A DNA stretch of 64,000 nucleotides from an uncultured Christensenellaceae bacterium (GTDB lineage: Bacteria; Bacillota; Clostridia; Christensenellales; Borkfalkiaceae), in the NCBI GenBank assembly GCA_910586945.1, contig CAJULO010000001.1, forward strand, positions 1 through 64,000. Reading direction: 5' to 3'. The notes beneath the pieces are model-generated. The model was not told the DNA's origin and did not search any database. It saw only the letters and a list, made by a program, of their open reading frames with translations. The translations under genes and the position numbers were made by a program. The stretch's first letter is position 1; every line of letters starts with the position of its first letter. Shown one piece after another: positions 16,771-24,522 of the stretch.

Positions 16771-17313
16771 GTGAGAGTTATTAGTGGTAGATATCGTGGT
16801 AGAAATATTGAAACAGTGCACAATAACTCTATTCGTCCAACTACAGATAGAATCAAGGAAAATCTATTTAATATTCTTATGCCATATATACAAGATAGCA
16901 TATTTTTGGATTTATTCTGTGGTAGCGGTAATATTGGTATTGAAGCAATTTCTCGTGGAGCAAAAAAAGTCTATTTTAATGATATGCAAAAGAGCAGTAT
17001 CAATATATTAAAGAAAAATTTAAGGTATATTACAGAACAATACATTGTAACGCAACTTGATTTTAAAAATTTTTTATATCAATGTAAATTGCAATTTGAT
17101 ATCATCTATTTAGACCCACCATATCAAACGCAATATGCAATAGATGCCTTAACTATAATCTCTGCAAGAGCAATTTTAAAGGAAACAGGGATTGTTATCA
17201 TAGAGAGTGATAAACGGATAGAGACAAGTATTCCACTTTTAGAATGCTATGACCAGCGGAAATATGGTAATATATATTTGACATTTTATAAAAGAAAAAA
17301 GGAAGAGGTATAG
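16771..17313 (+). CDS. rsmD: 16S rRNA (guanine(966)-N(2))-methyltransferase
   Basis: 180 residues starting with GTG at 16771 behind TGAGGG. The start MRVISGRYRGR matches the conserved RsmD N-terminus. The SAM motif is FLDLFCGSGNIGIEAISRGA and the catalytic motif IIYLDPPY. RsmD methylates G966 of 16S rRNA. It is followed 10 nt later by coaD, the usual order in Bacillota (ylbH-coaD). Confidence 0.93.
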   Translation: MRVISGRYRGRNIETVHNNSIRPTTDRIKENLFNILMPYIQDSIFLDLFCGSGNIGIEAISRGAKKVYFNDMQKSSINILKKNLRYITEQYIVTQLDFKNFLYQCKLQFDIIYLDPPYQTQYAIDALTIISARAILKETGIVIIESDKRIETSIPLLECYDQRKYGNIYLTFYKRKKEEV

Positions 17314-17323
17314 AGAGGAGAGT

Positions 17324-17809
17324 ATGTCAAAAAGAGCAGTATACGCGGGAAGCTTTGCTCCTGTACATTTAGGACATATTTATGTATTAGAACAAGCTTG
17401 TGCACTCTTTGATGAAGTGCATATTTTATTGGCGAGCAATATACAAAAGAAAAGCTTATTTTCCACGCAGTTTCGTATGGAACTATTAAAATTAGCGACA
17501 CAAGATTTTAAAAATATTCGACTTGTCTATTTAAATGAGTTTGTTGTTGATTATATGCTGCGAGAAAATATTGAATATGCCATTCGTGGTGTGCGAGATA
17601 GCAATGATTTTTGTTATGAACAAAATATGGCATATACGAATGCTAAATTGAATACAAATTGTAAAACAATATTGATTCCGACTAGACAAGAGCTAGTACA
17701 TATTAGCTCAAGTTTGTTGCGAGATTGTCTATATCATAATAAGTCAGTCGCAGAATTTGTACCAAGTAGTATTTTGCCACTTTTACAAAAATATCCAAAC
17801 GGCAAGTAA
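17324..17809 (+). CDS. coaD: phosphopantetheine adenylyltransferase
   Basis: 161 residues. It catalyses the penultimate step of coenzyme A synthesis, transfer of AMP to 4'-phosphopantetheine. Family marks are the nucleotidyltransferase start YAGSFAPVHLGH, the CoaD-type RGVRDSNDFCYEQ and the C-terminal ISSSLLRD. The (H/T)xGH motif is HLGH, and Ala replaces Asp in the usual FDP; both deviate from typical CoaD (FDPITNGH) and the HLGH looks more like NadD. The RGVR-DF segment and the gene context (directly after rsmD) favour CoaD. The last 27 nt overlap the 3' end of convergent ylbJ. Confidence 0.88.
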   Translation: MSKRAVYAGSFAPVHLGHIYVLEQACALFDEVHILLASNIQKKSLFSTQFRMELLKLATQDFKNIRLVYLNEFVVDYMLRENIEYAIRGVRDSNDFCYEQNMAYTNAKLNTNCKTILIPTRQELVHISSSLLRDCLYHNKSVAEFVPSSILPLLQKYPNGK

Positions 17810-18751
17810 AGTTAAGGTAAAAGCACAAATCCCTTGTAAAAATTTAAAGAGTATAAAAGTAGTGATTTTGACTTTTGCAGACTTTAAAAAACTAATTTGT
17901 TGCAATAAAATACATCCGCCACCAAAGGTAATAACAAAGCTAGCCAATGGCAAAGCAAATATGGACATACTTTTTGAAAGAGCGGAAACGCCATGCGTTG
18001 CCTCTAACAATCCATAGACAAGTCCAGTTGCACTATCACCAAAGGGAAATGCTAAAAGAGCAATAAGTGGTTGCATAATTCTTAAATCTGTAAGTGCTTC
18101 AGTCAAAATATAAAATAGTACGATAAAGCCACCGATACACAATATTGAAATTGTGCTAGAATGTACACTACTATATAATAGATTGTCCACTGTTTTAGTT
18201 TGTAGAATGTGCTCAGTTTTTGGTAATTTTTTTGCAAAAGGTAGGGCAATAAGACAAGGTATGATGACCCCTAGAATATGTGTTGCAAATAAAATACAAC
18301 CAGCCATTGTATTGTTAAATAGCGCTGCACCGACACTGCCGATAATAAACATAGGTCCAGAAGTGGAACAAAGTAAAGCCATTCTACTTGCTTCCTTTTC
18401 GGTAATTGCTTGTTGACTATATAAATCTGCAATCATTTTTGCACCAACAGGATATCCAGAGAGTATAGATATAATAAATACACCAGCAGTCAAACTCGGT
18501 AACTTAAGACGATAAAAAAATTTATTTAAATATATAGAAAGTTTTTGTAAAATACCAAGTTTAGTTAATAAAGTTGTTAAAATCAAGAAGGGTAATAGCG
18601 ATGGTAGTACAACTTTTGCCCATAAAAAAATCCCTTCTAAACAGATAGCACTATATTTTTTAGGAAAAATGCATAATAATGTGATGATGACTAAAATCAT
18701 CATTGCTAAAAATAGATGCATTATATTGTTTAATTTTTGTTTTTGTTGCAT
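17783..18751 (-). CDS. ylbJ: sporulation integral membrane protein YlbJ
   Basis: 322 residues, almost entirely hydrophobic, with about eight membrane segments of the nucleoside-recognition (Gate) fold. Characteristic stretches are LPSLLPFLILTTLL, ISILSGYPVGAKMIADLY and CSTSGPMFIIGSVGAALF. In Bacillus subtilis ylbJ is a sigma-E gene needed for normal heat-resistant spores and lies between coaD and ylbK on the same strand. Here it keeps that place but is inverted and transcribed toward coaD. The sequence upstream matches a sigma-E promoter and lacks a Shine-Dalgarno site before the ATG at 18751. Identity is strong; an active sporulation role is inferred. Confidence 0.9.
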   Translation of the reverse strand: MQQKQKLNNIMHLFLAMMILVIITLLCIFPKKYSAICLEGIFLWAKVVLPSLLPFLILTTLLTKLGILQKLSIYLNKFFYRLKLPSLTAGVFIISILSGYPVGAKMIADLYSQQAITEKEASRMALLCSTSGPMFIIGSVGAALFNNTMAGCILFATHILGVIIPCLIALPFAKKLPKTEHILQTKTVDNLLYSSVHSSTISILCIGGFIVLFYILTEALTDLRIMQPLIALLAFPFGDSATGLVYGLLEATHGVSALSKSMSIFALPLASFVITFGGGCILLQQISFLKSAKVKITTFILFKFLQGICAFTLTLLAVWIFL

Positions 18752-18760
18752 ACTTTATTA

Positions 18761-18787
18761 TATGTATGTTGTCGTGGACAAGAATAT
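18761..18787 (-). promoter_or_regulatory. candidate sigma-E promoter of ylbJ
   Basis: On the minus strand ATATT (18783-18787) is followed after 14 bp by CATACATA (18761-18768). This fits the sporulation sigma-E pattern (ATATT, 13-15 bp, CATACAnT) except for the last base. A short inverted repeat TTGTC-GTG-GACAA (18769-18781) fills the spacer. A plus-strand sigma-A-like promoter for ylbK (TTGTCG, 17 bp, TAAAAT at 18792-18797) overlaps it. Confidence 0.55.
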
Positions 18788-18845
18788 GAAGTAAAATAAA
18801 TAATTAGATAAAAAATAAAGAGTTAAAATATTTTGAGGGAATAAA

Positions 18846-19634
18846 ATGAAAAAATTAGCTTTAGCATTAGGGTCTGGTGGTGCAAGAGGAGTAGCACATG
18901 TTGGTTTTTTACAAGCTTTAGAAGAGGAAAAAATTCCTATAAGTTTTATGAGTGGAGCCTCTATGGGAGCAGTGGTTGGAGCTTGCTATGCAAGTGGTAT
19001 GAAGGCAGAAGAAATTCGAATAGCATTAAAAGAGATTCGAACACGCAATTTGGTAGATTTATCGTTATTACCCATACAAAAAGCCGGACTTTTAACATGG
19101 AAAAAGGTACGAGCAATATTGAAAAAATATCTAAAAGATGTATCTTTTGAAGATTTAGAGATACCTTTTAGTTGTGTTGCTGTGAATATACTAAATGGTA
19201 AATTAGAGCATTTAAAAGAAGGCAATCTTATAGATAGCGTTATGGCATCAAGTGCAGTACCATCAATCTTTCAACCGGTAAAAATTGGTGAAAAGCTCTA
19301 TGTTGACGGCGGTATTCTATGCAGAATACCTGTTGAACAGGCAAAAGAAAGTGGAGCAGATATTGTTGTTGCCGTTGATATTTTAGAGGAATGTCCAGAG
19401 ATTCAAAAGGTACCAAATATTTTTTTCTTACTTTCTAGAGTATTTGACATTATTGAAAGTGCATCCACACAGCGCTATAAAGAGGGCATTTCAGGGGTCT
19501 GTGACTTATGGTTGACGCCTAAAATGCCGACAGTCAACGCCTATAAATTTGTCTATAGTGAAGAGGGGTATCAGGCAGGATATCAAGTTGGCAGGGAAAA
19601 TATAGATAAAATCAAGAAATTATTGGAGCTTTAA
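18846..19634 (+). CDS. patatin-like phospholipase family protein (YlbK/RssA type)
   Basis: 262 residues. The patatin fold is shown by the oxyanion loop GSGGARG (9-15), the nucleophile elbow GASMG with Ser39, and the catalytic Asp154 in VDGGI. Proteins of this type are cytoplasmic Ser/Asp lipid acyl hydrolases of uncertain substrate. In Bacillus subtilis the homologue ylbK follows ylbJ, and the same neighbourhood is kept here although ylbJ is divergent. A TGAGGG site precedes the ATG. rarA begins 1 nt after its stop, so the two are co-transcribed. Confidence 0.88.
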   Translation: MKKLALALGSGGARGVAHVGFLQALEEEKIPISFMSGASMGAVVGACYASGMKAEEIRIALKEIRTRNLVDLSLLPIQKAGLLTWKKVRAILKKYLKDVSFEDLEIPFSCVAVNILNGKLEHLKEGNLIDSVMASSAVPSIFQPVKIGEKLYVDGGILCRIPVEQAKESGADIVVAVDILEECPEIQKVPNIFFLLSRVFDIIESASTQRYKEGISGVCDLWLTPKMPTVNAYKFVYSEEGYQAGYQVGRENIDKIKKLLEL

Positions 19635-19635
19635 T

Positions 19636-20928
19636 ATGGATTTATTTGCCTATACAAAGAAAAACGAATGTATACAACCCTTAGCTGAAAAAATGCGTCC
19701 AAATAATCTGCAAGACTTTATCGGACAGGAACATATTGTAGGAGAAGGTAAATTTTTACGCCGTGCGATTGAGGCAGATAAATTAGGTAGTTGTATCTTT
19801 TATGGTCCCTCTGGACTTGGCAAAACGACGCTAGCACATATTATTGCAATAATGACAAAAGGAGAGTATATTGCCTTAAACGCCGTAGAGAGTGGTATAG
19901 CAGAAATTAAAAAAGCAATAGAAATAGGCAAAGAAAATTTGTATCTATATAATAAACGCACATATTTATTACTGGATGAGTGTCACCGCTTCAATAAAAC
20001 ACAACTAGATAGTTTGTTACCAGCTATTGAAAAAGGATATATTGTTTTTATTGGGTCTACAACAGAAAATCCATATGCGAATTTGACACCAGCACTCATT
20101 TCGCGTTGTCATATATTTCCCTTTTATCCTTTACAAGAGCAGCAAATTATTTGTGCATTACAGAGAGCAAGCTATGCTGAAAATGGATTGAAGAGATATA
20201 ATGTACAATTTGCAGATGGAGTATTAGCCTATATAGCACATTATGCAAATGGGGATATGCGTATGGCATATAATATTTTAGAACTTGCTGTTTTGAGCAG
20301 TAAACCTAAGCAAGATACAAGTTATATCACATTAAAAGATATTGAAGAATGTGTACAACAAAAGGCATTGTCTATAGATAATACAAGCTATTATAATTTA
20401 CTTTCTGCATTTTGTAAAAGTTTGCGTGGAAGTGATAGTAATGCAAGTCTATACTATGCTTTTCGCTTGATAGAGAGTGGAGTTGACCCATTGATTCTCT
20501 TAAGACGACTCATTGTACATGCAAGTGAAGATGTTGGACTTGCAGATTCTAATGCCTTGCAAGTTGCTACATCTGCATTACAAGCTTTTAAAGAGCTAGG
20601 AGCACCTGAAGGATATATTCCACTCACACATGCTATTATTTATGTTGCTGAAGCAGAAAAATCCAATAGCGTTGTACTTGCTATGGCAAGAGCAAAAAAA
20701 TTAGCAAAGTCTACAGTGGTAAATTGTCCACCACATTTAAATGAACGTAGCTATGCCAGTAAAGAAAGTTTAGAAGTTTGCAAGCAATATTTATATCCAC
20801 ACGATTTTGGAGGATATGTTAAACAACAATATCTACCTGATGCAATTGTTAATGAAGAAATTTATACACCGCTACAAAATGGAGAGGAAAGGAAAATATT
20901 CCAGAAGCAACTAGAGAGAAGAAAATGA
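19636..20928 (+). CDS. rarA: replication-associated recombination protein A (AAA+ ATPase)
   Basis: 430 residues. RarA/MgsA acts at stalled replication forks as an AAA+ clamp-loader-like ATPase. The N-terminus RPNNLQDFIGQEHIVG is diagnostic. Walker A is GPSGLGKTT, Walker B LLLDECHRF, sensor 1 STTENPY, and arginine finger region SRCHIF. The C-terminal tetramerisation region contains ESGVDPLILLRRLI and YLYPHDFGG. The length is normal. It directly follows ylbK. Confidence 0.95.
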   Translation: MDLFAYTKKNECIQPLAEKMRPNNLQDFIGQEHIVGEGKFLRRAIEADKLGSCIFYGPSGLGKTTLAHIIAIMTKGEYIALNAVESGIAEIKKAIEIGKENLYLYNKRTYLLLDECHRFNKTQLDSLLPAIEKGYIVFIGSTTENPYANLTPALISRCHIFPFYPLQEQQIICALQRASYAENGLKRYNVQFADGVLAYIAHYANGDMRMAYNILELAVLSSKPKQDTSYITLKDIEECVQQKALSIDNTSYYNLLSAFCKSLRGSDSNASLYYAFRLIESGVDPLILLRRLIVHASEDVGLADSNALQVATSALQAFKELGAPEGYIPLTHAIIYVAEAEKSNSVVLAMARAKKLAKSTVVNCPPHLNERSYASKESLEVCKQYLYPHDFGGYVKQQYLPDAIVNEEIYTPLQNGEERKIFQKQLERRK

Positions 20929-21052
20929 TAAAATTATAGCAATAGCGAATAGATAAAAAGTTGCCCTTTCTTTCAAGAGTATAAATGAAGTGTATTATTT
21001 ATATTTATACCCTTAATTTGTGTAAATCATTGAGAAAAGTGATAAAAAATTA

Positions 21053-21081
21053 TTGACAAATTGGATTAAAGCATATATACT
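21053..21081 (+). promoter_or_regulatory. promoter with a long leader before the small membrane protein gene
   Basis: TTGACA (21053-21058), a 17-bp spacer and TATACT (21076-21081). The start codon is 145 nt downstream. The leader contains an AGAGGAG not followed by a start codon and a possible GAGAA/TTCTC hairpin (about 21119-21156); no known riboswitch class was recognised. Bases 20929-21050 hold nothing recognisable. Confidence 0.7.
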
Positions 21082-21226
21082 GTACGCAATAATTTTGACC
21101 ATAGAGGAGAAAAAGAACGAGAAGTATATTATTTTATTCATATAATTTTCTCTCTTAAAGAAAAAGTTATTTTTCATAAGTGGCAATATATGCAAAAGTG
21201 TACATAAAAAATAAAGGAGGAAAATA

Positions 21227-21475
21227 ATGGGTACGAATAATATAGACAGCAATAATATTGCTAGATTTTTATTATTGTTTTTTCTAGGCTTTATAGGTAG
21301 CTTTATTATTAACCACACAAGTTTAAAGCCAATTGGTTGGAAAAGTAGAACTTGTGCCAACTTTTTTCTAGGTATACTTACCTTGGGCATTTATTCTCTA
21401 GTTGTCGCTATCTGTAATATATTCTTTAAAAGTGATGCCGATAAAAATATTGGATATTTTAAAGATACAAACTAA
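21227..21475 (+). CDS. small membrane protein, function unknown
   Basis: 82 residues with two predicted membrane helices (about 12-29 and 47-67) joined by a basic loop (KPIGWKSRT), ending in a short polar tail. The length and two-helix hairpin recall TM2-like proteins, but the TM2 consensus is not clear and I do not assign it. An excellent ribosome site (AAAGGAGG) precedes the ATG. It is monocistronic, with a consensus promoter, a 145-nt leader and a very strong terminator, which suggests substantial expression. Confidence 0.75.
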   Translation: MGTNNIDSNNIARFLLLFFLGFIGSFIINHTSLKPIGWKSRTCANFFLGILTLGIYSLVVAICNIFFKSDADKNIGYFKDTN

Positions 21476-21498
21476 ATGCTAAAAATATTACAATAGCT

Positions 21499-21550
21499 TC
21501 TAATAGAAAAATCCTTATTTGCATTAGCAAATAAGGATTTTTCTATTAGA
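21499..21550. terminator. 24-bp perfect inverted repeat terminator
   Basis: Arms 21499-21522 and 21527-21550 are exact reverse complements around the loop ATTA. It serves the small membrane gene on the plus strand and the fumarase genes on the minus strand. Confidence 0.85.
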
Positions 21551-21566
21551 AAGAGAGGTATTGATG

Positions 21567-22091
21567 TCATTTTTCTCTATATATGGTATTCCCTTTACAG
21601 TCAATAGCAACAATGCATGGAAAATTTTTAACTTGTAGTTTATAAATTCCCTCGCTCAAAAGGTCAGGATAGGCAACAAGTTCATTGGATTGTATACAAT
21701 CTCCATATATGGCACCTGCTCCACCAATTGCTGCAAAATAAATTGCTTTATACTGTTGAATGGCATCTCTAACAGCTTGAGAGCGTTCTCCTTTCCCTAT
21801 CAATATGCGTACTCCTTGTTGCAGTAAAGTGGGCGTAAAACTATCCATACGCATACTTGTCGTTGGTCCACAGCTGCCACTCACTCTATCTGGCGGTGTG
21901 GGACATGGGCCAGCATAATAAATAGCGGCATCTTGTAAAGGAATAGGACTAGTATTCTTTTGTATACTCTCTATAAGTCTTTTATGGGCACAATCTCTTG
22001 CAGTAAAAATTGTACCTGTTAAATATACAGCTTGCCCTGATGTTAAAGATTGTATTGTCTCTGGAGAAAGAGGTAATTGCAATTCTTGCAT
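21567..22091 (-). CDS. fumB: fumarate hydratase class I, beta (C-terminal) subunit
   Basis: 174 residues. It is the swivelling-domain half of a two-subunit [4Fe-4S] fumarase or L(+)-tartrate dehydratase, interconverting fumarate and malate. Family marks are LTGTIFTARDCAHKRL, YYAGPCPTPPD, SCGPTTSMRMD, LIGKGER and AAIGGAGAIYG. It starts 12 nt after the alpha gene, so both are made from one message. Fumarase and tartrate dehydratase cannot be told apart by eye. No other citric acid cycle gene is in the window. Confidence 0.9.
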   Translation of the reverse strand: MQELQLPLSPETIQSLTSGQAVYLTGTIFTARDCAHKRLIESIQKNTSPIPLQDAAIYYAGPCPTPPDRVSGSCGPTTSMRMDSFTPTLLQQGVRILIGKGERSQAVRDAIQQYKAIYFAAIGGAGAIYGDCIQSNELVAYPDLLSEGIYKLQVKNFPCIVAIDCKGNTIYREK

Positions 22092-22103
22092 AATATACTC
22101 CTA

Positions 22104-22940
22104 CTAAATTACTGTTTTTGCAATACGCATACAGTGACACTGTATATTGATAGCAACGGGAAGTCCCGCTATATGTGTTGGTGCAACCTCAATATGCACA
22201 GCAAGAGCAGTTGTATTTCCACCAAACCCTTGTGCTCCTATATGCAGTGCATTGATTCTTGTTCGTGCTTCCATCTCTAGCTTCTGAATATCTTCTCTTG
22301 TATGCCTACTGCCAACTTCGCGTAAAAGTGCTTTTTTTGCAAGTAATGGTGCAGAATCAAAAGTCCCGCCAATTCCAACGCCAACAATAATGGGAGGGCA
22401 TGGATTGCTACCAGCATCTTGTACTGTTTGTACAATAGCATTTAAAATGCCTTCTACTCCCTGAGCAGGTGTCAACATAAATAATTTTGACATATTTTCA
22501 CTACCAAATCCCTTTGGCATAAATATGATTTCTACATTGTTGCCTTCTGTAAATTCTATGTGAATATTTGCAGGCGTATTATCTGTTGTGTTGATTCGTG
22601 TTATAGGGTCGCAAATACTTTTACGAAAATAAAAGTCATGATATGCTTGTCGAACTGCCGTTTGTATTGCCTGTTCTAGATTGCCTTGTATATAAACATC
22701 TCTGCCAATTTGTATAAAAAATATAGCAAAACCAGTATCTTGACAGATGGGTAATTTGTTTTTTTCTGCTAAAGCAGCATTTTGCAATAAAATATTGAGA
22801 GCAAATTTAGCACTTTTATTTTCTTCTATAGCACTTGCCTTTTGCATGGCAGTTATACAGTTTGGAGCTATAGAAGTGCAAGCTTGTTGAATGAGTGTAT
22901 AGCAGGCATCTTGTATTTTTTGACTTGAAAGTATTCTCAT
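22104..22940 (-). CDS. fumA: fumarate hydratase class I, alpha (N-terminal) subunit
   Basis: 278 residues. It carries the iron-sulphur site of the two-subunit class I fumarase: Cys in PICQDTGFA, in GSNPCPPIIVG and in IQCHCMR are the likely cluster ligands. Other family motifs are RRxxHxxF-like YHDFYFRKS, MPKGFGSENMS and GIGGTFD. The oxygen-sensitive cluster suits an anaerobe. AAGGAGAG precedes the ATG at 22940. It is first in the operon with the beta subunit and has its own promoter. Confidence 0.92.
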   Translation of the reverse strand: MRILSSQKIQDACYTLIQQACTSIAPNCITAMQKASAIEENKSAKFALNILLQNAALAEKNKLPICQDTGFAIFFIQIGRDVYIQGNLEQAIQTAVRQAYHDFYFRKSICDPITRINTTDNTPANIHIEFTEGNNVEIIFMPKGFGSENMSKLFMLTPAQGVEGILNAIVQTVQDAGSNPCPPIIVGVGIGGTFDSAPLLAKKALLREVGSRHTREDIQKLEMEARTRINALHIGAQGFGGNTTALAVHIEVAPTHIAGLPVAINIQCHCMRIAKTVI

Positions 22941-22958
22941 AGCACTCTCCTTATCAAT

Positions 22959-22986
22959 ATTATAACAAATTTTAAAAAAAAAACAA
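22959..22986 (-). promoter_or_regulatory. promoter of fumarase operon
   Basis: On the minus strand: -35 TTGTTT (22981-22986), a 16-bp spacer and -10 TATAAT (22959-22964), 18 nt before the start codon. It lies back to back with the CPBP gene promoter. Confidence 0.6.
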
Positions 22987-22994
22987 TTTTTTTA

Positions 22995-23023
22995 TTTACA
23001 TATATTATATTTTTTAATATAAT
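22995..23023 (+). promoter_or_regulatory. promoter overlapping the first ATG of the CPBP protease gene
   Basis: TTTACA (22995-23000), a 17-bp spacer and TATAAT (23018-23023). The ATG at 23022 lies inside the -10, so it cannot be transcribed as a start. The predicted first transcribed base is about 23030-23031, the A of the next in-frame ATG. Confidence 0.75.
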
Positions 23024-23030
23024 GAGTAGT

Positions 23031-24059
23031 ATGAATACTTATTTTGATGATGAAAATACAAATGATGCAAAAATCAATTTATATAAAGCTAAACTCTTAA
23101 AACAAGAGCAAAGAATAGGTGGTTTGACTTATTCTATTGTGGTATTTTTCAGTTTATTAGCTAATTTTATCTTTTCACTTGTAGTCATAGCAATAGCAAA
23201 TAAATTGTTTCCAAATTTATCAGCAAATGATGCTCTCATAGAGATTAAAAAAAATCAATTATACCGCTATAGTTCTTTTATAATTATTCCATTGTTTATG
23301 GGTATTGCAATTTTAAGTATAGTATTTTATTTTCAAAAAAAACCTATAGATTTAGGATTTAAAAAATGTAACCCGTTCTATCTATATCTCAGTATGCCTA
23401 TCTTTTTAGGATTGTTTTTTGGATTATCATGGGTAAATAGTTTATTTTTAAAGGCAATCAACTATCAACCTAGCGATATTATGCCAAATTTAGATGGAAT
23501 ACATTTTTATATTGCTATACTGGTGATTGCAGTACTACCGGCAGTTGTTGAAGAAATTGTATTTAGAGGACTTGTTTTAAATGGATTAAAAGGCAATGGC
23601 ACAATTTTTGCCTGTTTCGTAAGTGGAATGTTATTTTCTATTTTCCATATGAACCCCGAGCAGACGATTTATCAATTTATATGTGGTACAATTTTTGCAT
23701 ACATAGCTATAAGAGCAAATTCCATTTTGCCGACAATGCTCATTCACTTTTTCAATAATTTTATTGCTTTATGCAATTATAAGTTTAATTTTTGGGAAAC
23801 GGGCAATGCTTTAATAAAAGAAGGGTCAGCATTATATATCATAATCATAGTATTGGCTTTTATCATGCTGCTTACAAGCTTGGGATTTTTAATGTACAGT
23901 CATTATAGAGAATATAAAAAAAATACCGGAAAATCAAGTGAAGTAGATAGAAAAATACAACCAAAAAAGTGGGTTTTTTTCCTATATAGTGGTGCTGGTA
24001 TTATTGGTGCAGTTGGTATGTGGTTTAGTGTTCTCTTAGCAAGTTTAATTACAAAATAA
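23031..24059 (+). CDS. CPBP-family intramembrane metalloprotease
   Basis: 342 residues from the ATG at 23031; the ATG at 23022 is part of the promoter -10. About eight membrane helices follow a short polar N-terminus. The CPBP/Abi motifs are present: EEIVFRG (motif 1, Glu-Glu), FSIFHM (motif 2, His) and MLIHFFNN (motif 3, His-x-x-x-Asn). Such proteases cut within or near the membrane; in Bacillota they act in bacteriocin self-immunity or surface protein processing, but the substrate here is unknown. No Shine-Dalgarno sequence is seen. rlmH follows by 11 nt. Confidence 0.87.
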   Translation: MNTYFDDENTNDAKINLYKAKLLKQEQRIGGLTYSIVVFFSLLANFIFSLVVIAIANKLFPNLSANDALIEIKKNQLYRYSSFIIIPLFMGIAILSIVFYFQKKPIDLGFKKCNPFYLYLSMPIFLGLFFGLSWVNSLFLKAINYQPSDIMPNLDGIHFYIAILVIAVLPAVVEEIVFRGLVLNGLKGNGTIFACFVSGMLFSIFHMNPEQTIYQFICGTIFAYIAIRANSILPTMLIHFFNNFIALCNYKFNFWETGNALIKEGSALYIIIIVLAFIMLLTSLGFLMYSHYREYKKNTGKSSEVDRKIQPKKWVFFLYSGAGIIGAVGMWFSVLLASLITK

Positions 24060-24070
24060 GGTATAATGAT

Positions 24071-24509
24071 ATGCAAAAAATAAAAATAGTAACCGTTGGT
24101 AAATTAAAAGAAAGATATTTAGAGGATGCAATGCAAGAATACAGTAAAAGATTGAGTCGATTTTGTCAATTTACTGTAGTCGAACTTGCTGAAAAAAAAT
24201 AGTTTAATAGAAGAGAGTGAAGCGATTTTAAAGGAATGCAGGGGAATAGTTGTTGTATTCGCAATAGAAGGGGAATCTGTTTCAAGTGAGCAATTTGCCG
24301 AAAAAATGAAAATTTATAAAGATTCTGGCAGAGAAATAACTTTTGTAATAGGTTCCTCAAATGGAATTGCAAATGTTGTAAAAGAAAAGGCAAATGTTTT
24401 AATTTCACTTTCTAAAATGACATTTCCACATCAACTTGTCAGGGTAATTTGTACAGAACAAATTTATAGAGCATTTATGATAAATACTGGAGCAACCTAT
24501 CATAAATAA
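24071..24509 (+). pseudogene. rlmH: 23S rRNA pseudouridine1915 methyltransferase, frameshifted at an A8 tract
   Basis: From the ATG at 24071 the reading MQKIKIVTVGKLKERY matches the RlmH start but stops at TAG (24200-24202), right after a run of eight A (24192-24199). One base removed from that run restores a continuous frame of about 145 codons. It ends in ITFVIGSSNGI, SKMTFPHQL, EQIYRAF and GATYHK at 24509, the conserved RlmH C-terminus with its SAM trefoil. RlmH methylates a pseudouridine in helix 69 of 23S rRNA and is nearly universal in bacteria. The downstream part reads openly from a TTG at 24186, but it would lack the N-terminus. Possible causes are an assembly error, a phase-variable or slipping A8 tract, or true loss. 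Confidence 0.85.
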
Positions 24510-24522
24510 AAGGATTGGTGTA

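Noticed and set aside
21082..21226. T-box or known riboswitch in the 145-nt leader
   Set aside because: No T-box sequence, specifier arrangement or recognisable aptamer core could be found by eye.
24186..24509. Independent short rlmH starting at TTG
   Set aside because: It would lack the conserved RlmH N-terminus, which is present in the other frame directly upstream; a frameshift explains both parts.
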